Assembly (NCBI GenBank): GCA_025370845.1 | Contig: JAMXFF010000009.1 | Span: forward strand, 22,676-86,675 | From: Laspinema palackyanum D2a | GTDB lineage: Bacteria; Cyanobacteriota; Cyanobacteriia; Cyanobacteriales; Laspinemataceae | Length of the DNA: 64,000 bases | Reading direction: 5' to 3' | Shown here: piece by piece, positions 45,970-55,545 of the stretch | Position numbering within the stretch: position 1 is the first letter of the stretch | Layout of the letters: each line of letters opens with the position of its first letter | Notes under the pieces: generated by a model | The model's input: only the letters and a program-made list of their open reading frames with translations | Databases searched by the model: none | Told to the model about the DNA's origin: nothing | Position numbers and translations under genes: made by a program

Positions 45970-46346
45970 AGCGTCGAAATCTTAACATTCTTTAACAAAC
46001 TGCGGAAAAATCATTAGCATAAAAGAGGGGGTCGGCAGATTGCGGCCTCCTCGGGCATCGGGACAGAATAAGATCCCTGGGAGAAAAAACCGGATTTTTG
46101 GCCCTTTCTTGGTGGCTTTCAAAGGCAGAAATTTTGTCAAAAAACCCCCGTTGGTCTTCCCGTTAGGGGATTGCAAAAAATAAAACCGCCAAAACGTTTG
46201 TAGTAACCCCTTCAGGGGTTTCTTTAAAGATGACTCAGTAACGGAGTCACTACGAAAGTTTGGATGATTTATTTTTTGGAGTTCCGTTACTGGACCCATG
46301 CCCTAGCTCGTTCATTTGTTGCAGTGGAAGAAAAGGAACCAAGGTT

Positions 46347-47609
46347 TTGAAGGTATTTTTAGAGATAGAGCCGCAGCGTCGCCATAGCCTGTTGGGATTA
46401 TTTGCGGCAGGCTTATTATTTTGGGCTTCTCTGGCTTCATTGCTGCCCACACTGCCGCTTTATGTCGAGCATATCGGGGGGACGAGAGGACAAATCGGGT
46501 TGGTGATGGGGGCATTTGCCTTGGGTTTACTGCCCTCCCGGCCTTGGTTAGGACCCTTGAGCGATCGCCGGGGTCGCAAAATCGTGTTACGGTTGGGAAC
46601 CATTGTGGCAACGATCGCCCCCTTAGGATATCTCTTCGTCGATTCCATTCCCTTATTGATGGGAGTACGGGCATTTCACGGCATTAGTGTGGCTGCTTTT
46701 ACCACCGCTTACAGTGCCTTAATCACCGATTTAGCCCCCGATCGCAATCGCGGCGAATTAATTGGATATATGAGCGTGGTCACTCCCCTAGGGGTTGCGA
46801 TCGGACCCGCCCTCGGAGGGTTTTTACTGGAAGCTGCCGGTTACCCCCCCCTGTTCATCATGGCATTTGGATTGGGACTGCTGAGTTTCCTCTTGCTCTA
46901 CTTCGTCAGTGAACCGCTAAGGGAAGATTTAACCTCCCCTGCACTGGGTAAAGACTCGGGAAATTCCAGCGTCAAAACCGATTCGTTTTGGCGGCTGTTA
47001 TGGAGTCCTCGCGTCCGGATTCCCTCCCTGGTTATGCTGCAAATCGGGCTAGTTTTTGGAGCGGTGGCAACCTTTGTCCCCTTGTTTATTAAGGAAACCG
47101 CCAGTGATTTTAATCCCGGATGGTTTTACACCGCAGCGGCTAGTGTAAGTTTTAGTATGCGTCTGCTCACGGGTCGCGCCTCGGACCGTTATGGACGAGG
47201 GTTATTTATTTCTGGGGGTTTGCTGGCGTACTGTCTGGCAATGGTCCTGTTGTGGACAGCCCAGGATAGCCGGGATTTTTTACTGGCTGGGGCGGTAGAA
47301 GGATGCGGTGCCGGAACGTTTTTGCCGATGATGGTGGCCCTAGTTGCCGATCGCTGTGCACCCCAGGAACGGGGGCGATTGTTTGCGCTATGTATTGGCG
47401 GGTTTGATTTGGGGATCGCTTTGGCGGGGCCGATTTTGGGGGTGCTGGCGGAAGATTTAGGCTATCGAAATATTTTTGCGATCGCCTCGGTGATGGCCTT
47501 CGTAGCATTGGGGATTTTTCTCACCCAGTCCAATATGAACTTACGCCAATCGCTCAAGTTTGCCTTGGGTCGCGATCGCGACCTCTATGCCCTACAAAAA
47601 TCATCCTGA
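46347..47609 (+). CDS. MFS transporter
   Basis: About 420 residues from a TTG at 46,347 that has AAGGA upstream; an ATG at 46,260 would add 29 cysteine-containing residues with no homology-like pattern. Twelve membrane helices. The loop after helix 2 has GPLSDRRGRKIVLRLG (motif A) and the corresponding loop of the second half has GRASDRYGRGLFI. A basic, polar loop (about residues 195-215 of this form) separates the halves. It resembles drug/sugar exporters of the DHA1-type group. The substrate is not evident. Single gene. Confidence 0.85.
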   Translation: MKVFLEIEPQRRHSLLGLFAAGLLFWASLASLLPTLPLYVEHIGGTRGQIGLVMGAFALGLLPSRPWLGPLSDRRGRKIVLRLGTIVATIAPLGYLFVDSIPLLMGVRAFHGISVAAFTTAYSALITDLAPDRNRGELIGYMSVVTPLGVAIGPALGGFLLEAAGYPPLFIMAFGLGLLSFLLLYFVSEPLREDLTSPALGKDSGNSSVKTDSFWRLLWSPRVRIPSLVMLQIGLVFGAVATFVPLFIKETASDFNPGWFYTAAASVSFSMRLLTGRASDRYGRGLFISGGLLAYCLAMVLLWTAQDSRDFLLAGAVEGCGAGTFLPMMVALVADRCAPQERGRLFALCIGGFDLGIALAGPILGVLAEDLGYRNIFAIASVMAFVALGIFLTQSNMNLRQSLKFALGRDRDLYALQKSS

Positions 47610-47688
47610 ACCCGGGCAAAAAAAATTTTTGGGTGCTGAATTAGCAAAAGCCAACTCAACACCCAAAATTTGTTTAGATTGTAATAAA

Positions 47689-47762
47689 CGGGCTAGGAGG
47701 GATTCGAACCCCCGACACCGTGGTCCGTAGCCACGTGCTCTAGTCCACTGAGCTACAAGCCC
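47689..47762 (-). tRNA. tRNA-Arg(ACG)
   Basis: 74 bases on the minus strand. Acceptor GGGCTTG/CTAGCCC with one U-U mismatch, D-arm GCTC…GAGC, anticodon arm CGTGG-CTACGGA-CCACG with anticodon ACG (plus-strand 47,726-47,728), and T-arm with GTTCGAAT. The A34 would be edited to inosine to read CGU, CGC and CGA. CCA is not encoded. Confidence 0.96.
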
Positions 47763-47798
47763 TTACCGCTTAATAATACTAACACAGGCTTTTGGAAA

Positions 47799-48317
47799 AT
47801 GAAACCCCCTTTTCAAAAAAAATCTGAAAATTCCCCAAACCCTTATCAGCTAAGTCATTTAGACGCTGAAGGACAAGCGCGCATGGTGGATGTCTCGGAA
47901 AAAGCAGTCACCCATCGGCAGGCGATCGCCTCGGGACAGGTCCGGATGGATCGGGAGACATTTGACCAGATTCAAGCTGGGAATGCACCGAAAGGAGATG
48001 TTTTAGGGACGGCAAGACTGGCGGGAATTTTAGGAGCAAAACAAACCTCGGGGTTGATTCCGTTGTGTCATCCCTTACCCTTGCACAAAATTGATGTAGA
48101 GATTCTGCCTGACGAGGAGCTTCCCGGGTATCGGATACTCGCCGAAGTCAGGACCAAAGCGGAGACAGGGGTGGAAATGGAAGCGTTAACGGCAGTTTCC
48201 GTGGCGGCACTAACCCTTTATGACATGGCTAAAGCATTATCGAAGGCGATCGCCATTGAAAGCATTCGCCTAGAAAGCAAGACAGGAGGCAAATCGGGAG
48301 ACTATCAAGCCAATTAA
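47799..48317 (+). CDS. moaC: Cyclic pyranopterin monophosphate synthase MoaC
   Basis: 172 residues. MoaC turns 3',8-cyclo-7,8-dihydro-GTP into cyclic pyranopterin monophosphate, the second part of the first step of molybdenum cofactor synthesis. Landmarks: [45 protein letters not shown] (by its parts GILGAK and LIPLCHPL), and the C-terminal [30 protein letters not shown] region ([15 protein letters not shown]). The other moa genes are not in the window. It overlaps the convergent gene by four bases. Confidence 0.97.
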   Translation: MKPPFQKKSENSPNPYQLSHLDAEGQARMVDVSEKAVTHRQAIASGQVRMDRETFDQIQAGNAPKGDVLGTARLAGILGAKQTSGLIPLCHPLPLHKIDVEILPDEELPGYRILAEVRTKAETGVEMEALTAVSVAALTLYDMAKALSKAIAIESIRLESKTGGKSGDYQAN

Positions 48318-48844
48318 AACGCTTTGGGAGTGGCATAAGGTTTGAGAACCTGCTCACCGAGAGTTACGAGTTGTTGGGAGCCTTCAATCATCAACAAATA
48401 CCCGCCCTGGCGGAGATGATGATGATAGACTCCCACCGTGGAACCCTCGCCTAGAAAGCCGATTAACCCGCCCACCATGCCTCCCAAAACAGCGGCGATC
48501 GCCGCCCCCCCCGGAATGAGCCACAGAGCGTTAAACCCCAGGGGGTTAATCAGTCCCAGGTGTAAGGCCAAAACCAATGCCGACCCCACCAGGAAACCCA
48601 TTGTGGCAAACACCATCAAAAACCGGCGAGCTTGGTCCACCGCAATTTGCATCGGTTCTAATAAACCTACACGAGCCGGAGAACTGTACCCTTCACCGAC
48701 AATCGCCAGATGCTCCGGGGAAATCCCGTGATACTGTAAGAGTCGATAGGCGTCAAAAGTCGCTGCTTCATTAGCTAAGGGAATGATTGCCAGAGCGGTC
48801 TGGCGATTGCGAGAATGTTGCCGGAATAAGCGTGAAGGAATCAC
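48314..48844 (-). CDS. General stress / low-temperature-induced-like membrane protein
   Basis: 176 residues. An N-terminal alpha/beta part ([23 protein letters not shown]…[12 protein letters not shown]) like the general stress protein family is followed by two membrane helices (about 75-97 and 104-132, glycine-rich [21 protein letters not shown]) and a C-terminal strand pair with GGYLLMIEG. Homologues in cyanobacteria are annotated as low-temperature-induced proteins, but cold regulation cannot be seen here. Its 3' end overlaps moaC (four bases), so the two transcripts are antisense at their ends. Confidence 0.7.
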   Translation of the reverse strand: MIPSRLFRQHSRNRQTALAIIPLANEAATFDAYRLLQYHGISPEHLAIVGEGYSSPARVGLLEPMQIAVDQARRFLMVFATMGFLVGSALVLALHLGLINPLGFNALWLIPGGAAIAAVLGGMVGGLIGFLGEGSTVGVYHHHLRQGGYLLMIEGSQQLVTLGEQVLKPYATPKAF

Positions 48845-49156
48845 AAAGCTGCTGGGGTGGGTGGGGTGGTGAAGGTTGCTACTTGCATTTTATCCTGTGT
48901 TTTTTGAACTAAGACTGGGGAAAAAATCTTCTTCCTCCCTGGGAATAGGGCAATTTGTCTGGTAATCCCTCCGGGAACTGGATTGAACAGCGCCCTAGTT
49001 TTGAAGCTTGTTAACGAATCTTGGCTAAAAACCGATGAGCGGCAACTGGGATGAGGGGCGATCGCTGATTCATCCGAGGTAGGGAAGACTTACAATTTTA
49101 AAAGTACAAGCCCGGGGCAAAACCCGAGCAACTTCATTAGAAAAGAAAGGTAATCT
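48845..49156. other. Intergenic region
   Basis: About 310 bases between divergent genes; upstream sequence for the stress-like gene and for the 2TM/DUF3181 pair. I see no further gene or clear promoter. Confidence 0.35.
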
Positions 49157-49408
49157 ATGCCACCTCGTTGGCCTCGTCAACCCGATCGCAGCGAACCGGA
49201 TTACCGGAAACTCGACGATCGCATGAATTTCGCCCTCCATGTCGCCCTGTTCGCGGCGAGCAATTCCGGCCTCTGGTTTTTCCGGGCATGGCAATCTTCC
49301 CCCTGGCCCTGGACCCCTTGGCTCACCAGCGCTTGGCTACTGCTGCTAATCGCTCATGGGGTTTATATTTTCGCAATAGCAAACTATTCTGAAGAATCTA
49401 ATGGCTAA
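49157..49408 (+). CDS. 2TM domain-containing protein
   Basis: 83 residues. A basic, polar N-terminus (PPRWPRQPDRSEPDYRKLDDR) is followed by two membrane helices (about 25-45 and 54-75) with a WPWTPW turn, the pattern of the 2TM family. Function unknown. The last eight bases overlap the next gene's start, so the two are translationally coupled. GAAAGG lies upstream of the ATG. Confidence 0.75.
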   Translation: MPPRWPRQPDRSEPDYRKLDDRMNFALHVALFAASNSGLWFFRAWQSSPWPWTPWLTSAWLLLLIAHGVYIFAIANYSEESNG

Positions 49409-49712
49409 TTCCAGCAACACTGAAAAAATAGAAGCCCTGGCTGCTCAGATAGCCGATCGCGTTTATATCGATGTCGCCAAATGGCGGCTGCGCTTAGATG
49501 ACGCCCATCTGCACACCCTCGTGGCGGAACAACTTTACCCCTTGGTCAGCAACAATGCACCCGTCACCGAATCCGATGTGGTCCGAGTCCTCGCCGGAAT
49601 CAATGTCACTCTCGGGGGAGGAAGGCGACAAATTCCCCTGGTTGATCTGATTCCCACCCGAGAACAAATGGACCTCCTCAGCATTTTAGAAGAGTTTCAG
49701 CGCGAACTTTAG
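49401..49712 (+). CDS. DUF3181 family protein
   Basis: 103 residues, soluble, matching the cyanobacterial DUF3181 family: KIEALAAQIADRVYIDVAKWRLRL-type start (IADRVYIDVAKW), LAEQLYPLV-like segment, VLAGINVTLGGGRRQIPLVDLIP. Function unknown, found throughout cyanobacteria. It is coupled to the 2TM gene by an eight-base overlap. Confidence 0.88.
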   Translation: MANSSNTEKIEALAAQIADRVYIDVAKWRLRLDDAHLHTLVAEQLYPLVSNNAPVTESDVVRVLAGINVTLGGGRRQIPLVDLIPTREQMDLLSILEEFQREL

Positions 49713-49893
49713 TTTTTAGGCATTGACGACAACCCCTAGAACCCGACTCCACAAGAGCTTAAACCCAAGTGGGGCGCTTTAGGAAAATATCCCTCGGGGG
49801 CATTCTGGGCCCCTGGGTCAGTTTCCAACCGGGGCAGTATTTCTCGGGTCTAGCTCACGGTTTCGCCCTCCGGAATCCAGCCTCACCAGGAAA

Positions 49894-50406
49894 ATGAGAT
49901 TCATGAAAACACCCTCTAAAGTTTATTTTATCCGGCATGGGATCGCCGAAAACCGGGCAGATCATGTCCCTGACGAGAAGCGCCAGCTCACCAAGGAGGG
50001 GATTCAAAAAACCCGGAAAGTCGCCAACCGTCTGCATCATTTGAATATTCATTTCGATCTGATTTTGACCAGTCCTCTGCTCAGGGCAATGCAAACGGCG
50101 GATATTCTCCAAACCGCTGGTTTGGGGCATCAGATTAAAGAATCCACTTCCCTGGTCCCGAATGGCGATATCAATAACTGGCTGAACTGGTATCAACAAT
50201 GGCGTCAAAATGGCGGCCATTGTTTGGCCCTCGTCGGACATCAGCCGGATCAGGGCAACTGGGCAGAAATTTTGGTGTGGGGAGAAGCCAAAGAAGGACT
50301 GCTGCTCAAAAAAGCTGGGGTGATTGGGTTGGTCATCCCTGAAACTGGGGATCCGGTGGGGAATAGCTCTCTCTTTTGGCTGACCTCCCCCAAATTATTG
50401 CTATAA
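49894..50406 (+). CDS. sixA: Phosphohistidine phosphatase SixA
   Basis: 170 residues, histidine phosphatase (branch 1) of the short SixA type. The nucleophile is in the IRHG motif (R14, H15, G16). A second active-site region is LTSPLLRAMQTADIL with its arginine, and LVGHQPD holds the second histidine. SixA removes phosphate from phosphohistidine, in bacteria notably from HPt domains or NPr. In this window the hybrid kinases are possible indirect targets, but they are far away. A second start (ATG, residue 4) is possible. Confidence 0.9.
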   Translation: MRFMKTPSKVYFIRHGIAENRADHVPDEKRQLTKEGIQKTRKVANRLHHLNIHFDLILTSPLLRAMQTADILQTAGLGHQIKESTSLVPNGDINNWLNWYQQWRQNGGHCLALVGHQPDQGNWAEILVWGEAKEGLLLKKAGVIGLVIPETGDPVGNSSLFWLTSPKLLL

Positions 50407-50655
50407 ATTAATTGGCGATTGGTTATGGATGATGGTTTATCTAAATCATCAATTCATCACCAACCAGTCGTCAGTCCTCCGGCGTGATTTCTGCACCCCA
50501 AGCTCTGAAAGCATTGAAATCCAAACCTTTTATCCCCTTACCTGCTGTGGATGTTCAGGGGCTGCTCTATAAAGGATTTTTGTAAAAGCAGGAACAGTCC
50601 AAGCAGATCTGATAAGTTAGCTTGAAGATATTTAATTACAGCGAAGGCTAAACCT

Positions 50656-51813
50656 ATGACTGTCGCGGACGAACTAAAGACCGGTTTTGAATTTAAGCCC
50701 GGGTTAGAAGGCGTTCCGGTCACCCTATCCAGTATCAGTTTCGTGGATGGGAAGAAAGGAATTTTGGAATATCGCAATATTCCCATTGAAGAACTGGCCC
50801 TCAAAAGCACCTTTCTGGAAACCTCCTATTTATTGATCTGGGGCGAACTCCCGACCCAGGATGAACTCGATGCATTTGAGAAGGAAATTCGCTACCACCG
50901 CCGCATTAAATATCGCATTCGGGACATGATGAAATGTTTTCCCGAAAGCGGTCACCCGATGGACGCCCTGCAAGCCTCAGCGGCTGCCCTCGGCTTATTC
51001 TATTCCCGTCGGGCTTTAGACGATCCAGCCTATATTCGCGCTGCTGCGGTCCGGTTGTTGGCAAAAATTCCGACAATGGTGGCGGCATTCCAAATGATGC
51101 GGAAAGGGAATGACCCGATTCAACCTCGGGACGATTTGGACTATTCCGCCAACTTTCTGTATATGCTGACGGAAGAAGAGCCAGATCCCCTAGAGGCTCG
51201 TGTGTTCGACATCTGCCTGACGCTTCATGCAGAACATACCATCAATGCTTCGACATTTTCAGCAAGGGTGACGGCTTCCACCTTGACGGACCCTTACGCA
51301 GTGGTGGCCTCAGCGGTGGGAACCCTAGCTGGTCCTTTACATGGAGGGGCCAATGAAGAAGTGATTGATATGCTGGAGGCCATTGGCTCGGTTGAAAATG
51401 TCCGACCCTATATTGAAAACTGTCTGAAGACTAAATCTAAGATTATGGGGTTCGGTCACCGGGTCTACAAAGTTAAGGATCCCCGAGCGATTATCCTCCA
51501 AAGTCTCGCGGAACAATTGTTTGAGAAGTTTGGCCGGGATAATTATTATGACATTGCTGTAGAGCTGGAGCGAGTGGTGGAGGAAAAACTCGCTTACAAA
51601 GGCATTTATGCCAATGTGGACTTTTACTCGGGTCTGGTTTATCGGAAGTTGGGGATTCCTACGGATTTGTTTACGCCAATCTTCGCGATTTCCCGGGTGG
51701 CAGGATGGTTGGCTCATTGGAAAGAGCAATTAGGGGAAAACCGGATTTACCGTCCCACCCAAATTTATACCGGAACTCATAACGCGCCTTATATTCCGAT
51801 CGCCGAACGTTAA
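50656..51813 (+). CDS. gltA: Citrate synthase
   Basis: 385 residues, of the short bacterial (type I dimer-like) form. It condenses acetyl-CoA and oxaloacetate at the entry of the TCA pathway. Active-site stretches: LHGGANEEVIDML (H), MGFGHRVYKVKDPRA (H), and NVDFYSGLVYRKLGIP (D). The C-terminal ISRVAGWLAHWKEQL is also typical. GAAGG eight bases before the ATG supports the start. A terminator follows, so it is separate from ndhA. Confidence 0.97.
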   Translation: MTVADELKTGFEFKPGLEGVPVTLSSISFVDGKKGILEYRNIPIEELALKSTFLETSYLLIWGELPTQDELDAFEKEIRYHRRIKYRIRDMMKCFPESGHPMDALQASAAALGLFYSRRALDDPAYIRAAAVRLLAKIPTMVAAFQMMRKGNDPIQPRDDLDYSANFLYMLTEEEPDPLEARVFDICLTLHAEHTINASTFSARVTASTLTDPYAVVASAVGTLAGPLHGGANEEVIDMLEAIGSVENVRPYIENCLKTKSKIMGFGHRVYKVKDPRAIILQSLAEQLFEKFGRDNYYDIAVELERVVEEKLAYKGIYANVDFYSGLVYRKLGIPTDLFTPIFAISRVAGWLAHWKEQLGENRIYRPTQIYTGTHNAPYIPIAER

Positions 51814-51911
51814 CGTTAACGCGACGGAATTAGGTTGAGTCTCGGCTGGAGGAACCCCTACCCCTGAGTTAAGAATGGGAATCATCCATCTAGCCGCGAT
51901 CGCCACCATTG

Positions 51912-51943
51912 CCCTTAGATTCTCATAATCTGAGGGTTTTTTG
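51912..51943 (+). terminator. Rho-independent terminator of gltA
   Basis: Nine-bp stem CCCTTAGAT/ATCTGAGGG with a seven-base loop, followed by TTTTTTG. It is about 100 bases after the stop. Confidence 0.8.
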
Positions 51944-52049
51944 TTGCCTAACTCTCCCCTTCCCTCCCTCTGATCAGGCCCTCTCCTCAAAGCATCGGGT
52001 GAATAATCCAAATTTTTTATTGCTGTAGGGGGGGAATTAACCTCTTTTT

Positions 52050-52095
52050 CCCCCTTGCCTTGTAGGGAAGGGGGCTGGGGGGTTAGGTCTCTTGG
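52050..52095. repeat. Dispersed C-rich repeat, copy B (inverted relative to 26,278)
   Basis: CCCTTGCCTTGTAGGGAAGG followed by GGGTTAGGTCTCTTGG, the reverse complement of the copy at 26,278-26,330 with a few changes. It lies just upstream of ndhA. Confidence 0.6.
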
Positions 52096-52221
52096 AAAAA
52101 TTGAGATGCTCCCTAAAGACTGAAACTCAAGCCTCTCGCAGAGTTCTGGCGTCCATCGAGCGTTATACTGTTATTGCATTTAACCGAGTCGTAAGAAATC
52201 TTCACACTCTCAATAGGAAGC

Positions 52222-53340
52222 ATGAACCCAGGTATAGACCTACAAGGAAGTTTTATAAAAGCGCTCGCAGATTTGGGCCTTCCAGCGGGAGCAGCAAAAG
52301 CCATCTGGATGCCAATTCCTATGGTGCTCATGCTCGTTGTCGCAACAATTGGCGTACTTGTCACCGTCTGGCTAGAGCGAAAAATTTCTGCTGCGGTCCA
52401 ACAGCGCATTGGCCCAGAATACATCGGCCCCTTGGGGATTTTAGCTCCCGCCGCCGATGGTCTCAAACTCTTGTTCAAAGAAGATATCCTGCCAGCGAAA
52501 GCTGACCCCATCCTCTTTACCCTCGGGCCGGTCCTGGTGGTAGTCCCCGTGTTCGCCTCCTTCCTGATCGTCCCCTTCGGACAAAATCTCATCATTAGCG
52601 ATGTGGGGGTAGCCATCTTTTTATGGATTTCCCTTTCCAGCATTCAGCCGATCGGCTTGCTGATGGCAGGGTATGCCTCCAATAACAAATACTCTCTAAT
52701 CGGTGGATTGCGGGCAGCAGCCCAGTCCATCAGTTATGAAATTCCCCTCGCCCTGAGTGTGCTGGCGGTGGTGATGATGTCCAACAGCCTGAGCACCCTG
52801 GACATTGTGGAACAGCAATCCAGCTATGGCATCCTCAGTTGGAATGTCTGGCGTCAACCCCTAGGCTTTATCATCTTCTGGATTGCGGCCCTGGCGGAAT
52901 GCGAACGCTTACCCTTTGACCTCCCAGAAGCTGAAGAAGAAATCGTCGCCGGATATCAAACCGAATATTCGGGCATGAAATTCGCCCTGTTCTACTTGGG
53001 TTCCTACGTCAACCTCGTCCTCTCCGCACTCCTAATCGCCGTGCTCTATCTGGGGGGCTGGGAATCTCCGATCCCCGTAGAACTTCTGGGAAGCTGGCTG
53101 GGTGTCAGTGAAACCACCCCTTGGTTGCAAGTGATTACCGCAACCCTCGGCATCACCATGACCCTGCTCAAAGCTTACTTCTTTGTGTTCCTGGCCATTC
53201 TGATGCGCTGGACCTTACCCCGCGTTCGGATCGACCAACTCCTCGATTTAGGCTGGAAATTCCTGCTGCCCGTGTCTCTGGTCAATCTGCTCTTAACTGC
53301 TGCCTTAAAGTTGGCATTTCCCTTTGCCTTTGGTGGGTAA
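52222..53340 (+). CDS. ndhA: NAD(P)H-quinone oxidoreductase subunit 1 (NdhA)
   Basis: 372 residues with eight membrane helices. NdhA is a core subunit at the membrane/peripheral arm junction of NDH-1, where plastoquinone binds. Motifs: the [21 protein letters not shown] segment (ERKISA, QRIGP), [14 protein letters not shown], and [32 protein letters not shown] region ([10 protein letters not shown]). The ndhA-I-G-E order is that of cyanobacteria and plastids. AGGAAG precedes the ATG. Confidence 0.98.
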   Translation: MNPGIDLQGSFIKALADLGLPAGAAKAIWMPIPMVLMLVVATIGVLVTVWLERKISAAVQQRIGPEYIGPLGILAPAADGLKLLFKEDILPAKADPILFTLGPVLVVVPVFASFLIVPFGQNLIISDVGVAIFLWISLSSIQPIGLLMAGYASNNKYSLIGGLRAAAQSISYEIPLALSVLAVVMMSNSLSTLDIVEQQSSYGILSWNVWRQPLGFIIFWIAALAECERLPFDLPEAEEEIVAGYQTEYSGMKFALFYLGSYVNLVLSALLIAVLYLGGWESPIPVELLGSWLGVSETTPWLQVITATLGITMTLLKAYFFVFLAILMRWTLPRVRIDQLLDLGWKFLLPVSLVNLLLTAALKLAFPFAFGG

Positions 53341-53450
53341 AGCGGGTTTCCTTTCGTTCAAAAACTGCCCAGTTATTGCGCGATCGCTTAATTTCATCTT
53401 GACTTCAGGTCACCACTCCCTATCACCTAGCAGTCATCGCCGAGAACACT

Positions 53451-54053
53451 ATGCTCAAATTCCTCAACCAAGTTAGCAACTACGCCAAAGAAACCGTTCA
53501 AGCGGCCAAATATATCGGTCAAGGACTCTCCGTGACCTTTGACCATATGCGCCGTCGTCCGGTTACGGTGCAATATCCCTACGAAAAACTGATTCCTTCT
53601 GAACGCTATCGGGGTCGGATTCACTTTGAATTTGATAAGTGCATTTCCTGCGAAGTGTGCGTCCGCGTTTGTCCGATTAACCTGCCCGTGGTGGATTGGG
53701 AATTCAACAAAGAAACCAAAAAGAAACAACTCAAACACTACAGTATTGACTTCGGCGTTTGTATTTTCTGCGCCAACTGTGTAGAATACTGTCCGACCAA
53801 TTGTCTCTCTGCGACGGAAGAATACGAACTTTCCACTTATGATCGCCACGAATTGAATTTTGATAACGTGGCAATGGGACGCTTACCTTACAAGGTCACT
53901 GACGATCCAATGGTGACCCCCCTGCGAGAACTCGCTTATCTACCCAAAGGCGTGATCTCTCCCCATGATTTGCCCCCGAACTCTCGTCGTGCGGGTCTAC
54001 GTCCCGAAGAAATTCGAGAACAAATGGAACAAGAACAATCCACAGAAAAATAG
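53451..54053 (+). CDS. ndhI: NAD(P)H-quinone oxidoreductase subunit I (NdhI)
   Basis: 200 residues. Two 4Fe-4S clusters are bound by [16 protein letters not shown] and [16 protein letters not shown], each with a CxxCxxCxxxCP pattern. It carries electrons in the peripheral arm of NDH-1 between ferredoxin and quinone. The N-terminal amphipathic part ([34 protein letters not shown], read here by [11 protein letters not shown]) is family-typical. Second gene of the ndh operon; 110 bases after ndhA. Confidence 0.98.
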   Translation: MLKFLNQVSNYAKETVQAAKYIGQGLSVTFDHMRRRPVTVQYPYEKLIPSERYRGRIHFEFDKCISCEVCVRVCPINLPVVDWEFNKETKKKQLKHYSIDFGVCIFCANCVEYCPTNCLSATEEYELSTYDRHELNFDNVAMGRLPYKVTDDPMVTPLRELAYLPKGVISPHDLPPNSRRAGLRPEEIREQMEQEQSTEK

Positions 54054-54176
54054 GGGAAATTTGTCAAAAAATCCTAGGGGATAGTTTCACTTAAAATGAA
54101 GAATGGTCCAAACCAATGACCCCAGACAAATGACCCCCGACAAAGCACAAAGGACAAAGAACAAAGGACAAATACA

Positions 54177-54803
54177 GTGAATTTAGCGGAAGGCGTTCAG
54201 ATAGTTTCGTTTGGCCTGCTGGCCGTGATGATGATAGGAGCAGCCTTGGGTGTCGTCCTCCTGTCTCAGGTCGTTTATTCGGCCTTTCTATTAGGCGGTG
54301 TGTTTATCAGCATGGCCGGTTTGTATCTGTTGCTCAATGCTGATTTTGTAGCAGCGGCCCAGATTTTGATTTATGTCGGTGCCGTTAACGTTCTGATTTT
54401 GTTTGCCATCATGCTGGTCAACAAACAGGAGGATTTTACAAACCTTCCCAATTACTGGATCCGGCGGGGAGCAACCGCCCTCGTCGCCTTGGGATTATTC
54501 GCGCTGTTAAGCACGATGGTCCTCTCAACTCCTTGGGCCGTGACACCGACTGCGGCAACTGCAGAAAATACGGTTGTGCAGATTGGAGAACATTTATTCA
54601 GCGATTTTTTACTGCCGTTTGAATTAGCTTCTGTACTGTTGTTGATGGCAATGGTCGGCGCAATTATTTTGGCCCGTCGGGAGTTGATTCCGCCAGAGCG
54701 AAAAGCTCAAATCGATTCAGCGGAACTGGATTTGAAACTGCCGGAACGTCCCCGCACACCTGTCCCGGCTCTCCGGGGAAATCGGGTGGAAACCCAAGAA
54801 TGA
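54177..54803 (+). CDS. ndhG: NAD(P)H-quinone oxidoreductase subunit 6 (NdhG)
   Basis: 208 residues from a GTG at 54,177 with AAGGA eight bases upstream; five membrane helices. NdhG is a membrane-arm subunit (NuoJ type) next to the quinone site. Motif: AAAQILIYVGAVNVLILFAIMLVN region (ILIYVGAVNVL). The 120 bases ahead of it, after ndhI, hold purine-rich ACAAAG-type repeats, an unusual spacer. Confidence 0.97.
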   Translation: MNLAEGVQIVSFGLLAVMMIGAALGVVLLSQVVYSAFLLGGVFISMAGLYLLLNADFVAAAQILIYVGAVNVLILFAIMLVNKQEDFTNLPNYWIRRGATALVALGLFALLSTMVLSTPWAVTPTAATAENTVVQIGEHLFSDFLLPFELASVLLLMAMVGAIILARRELIPPERKAQIDSAELDLKLPERPRTPVPALRGNRVETQE

Positions 54804-54844
54804 ACGGGGTAAAAGGACATCCAAGGTTTTGAACTTTTACCGTT

Positions 54845-54872
54845 TTAAGGGGTGAATTTCATCACCCCTTAA
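54845..54872. repeat. Perfect hairpin between ndhG and ndhE
   Basis: 11-bp stem TTAAGGGGTGA/TCACCCCTTAA with a six-base loop ATTTCA. No T-run follows, so it is more likely a processing or stabilising stem than a full terminator. Confidence 0.6.
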
Positions 54873-54907
54873 TCATTCAAACCCTACTAAGATACTGATG
54901 AGGATTA

Positions 54908-55219
54908 ATGGAACTGCAACTCGAATACTTTTTAGTTTTGGCAGCGGCCTTGTTCTGCATTGGCATTTATGGCTTGATTACCAGTCGCAACGCTGTCCGG
55001 GTGTTGATGTCGATTGAGCTATTGTTAAATGCCGTGAATTTGAATTTAATCGCCTTTTCTAATTTCCTGGACTCCGCTACAATTAAGGGTCAGGTTTTTG
55101 GCGTGTTTGTGATTACTGTGGCAGCGGCGGAAGCGGCAGTGGGTTTGGCGATCGTCCTGGCTATCTATCGGAACCGGGATACGGTGGATATGGAACAGTT
55201 CAATCTCCTGAAATGGTAA
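54908..55219 (+). CDS. ndhE: NAD(P)H-quinone oxidoreductase subunit 4L (NdhE)
   Basis: 103 residues, three membrane helices, NuoK type. Carries the conserved glutamates in [15 protein letters not shown] and in [22 protein letters not shown]. Last gene of ndhAIGE, followed by a terminator. Confidence 0.98.
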   Translation: MELQLEYFLVLAAALFCIGIYGLITSRNAVRVLMSIELLLNAVNLNLIAFSNFLDSATIKGQVFGVFVITVAAAEAAVGLAIVLAIYRNRDTVDMEQFNLLKW

Positions 55220-55253
55220 GAAGAGTCTGCGTCGCGAGGCTATGACTCTATAT

Positions 55254-55290
55254 AAACCGGGTTTTTTAAAAGAGACCCGGTTTCTAATTT
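55254..55290 (+). terminator. Terminator of the ndhAIGE operon
   Basis: Stem AAACCGGGT/ACCCGGTTT around a T/A-rich loop, then TCTAATTTTT. It is 35 bases after ndhE. Confidence 0.7.
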
Positions 55291-55545
55291 TTGGGTGAGT
55301 CTGTTTGGGACGGCCATTCAGTTTCGGTGGAATGGTGCAATCAGCATCCTCAACGAGGATATTTTGAGGAGATTTAGAGGTTAGGGGTTCCGACAACAAG
55401 AGTCAGGAAGAGATCACCTGAATGGGGGATAAATCGATCGCTCCAGGGTGATAAACCGTAGGAATTCGTACAATAGCTCATGGGCTGACTGGATAAACTG
55501 ATGAATGCCCAGAAAAAAATAAAACGGTTAGGGGGTTAGTCTCAA

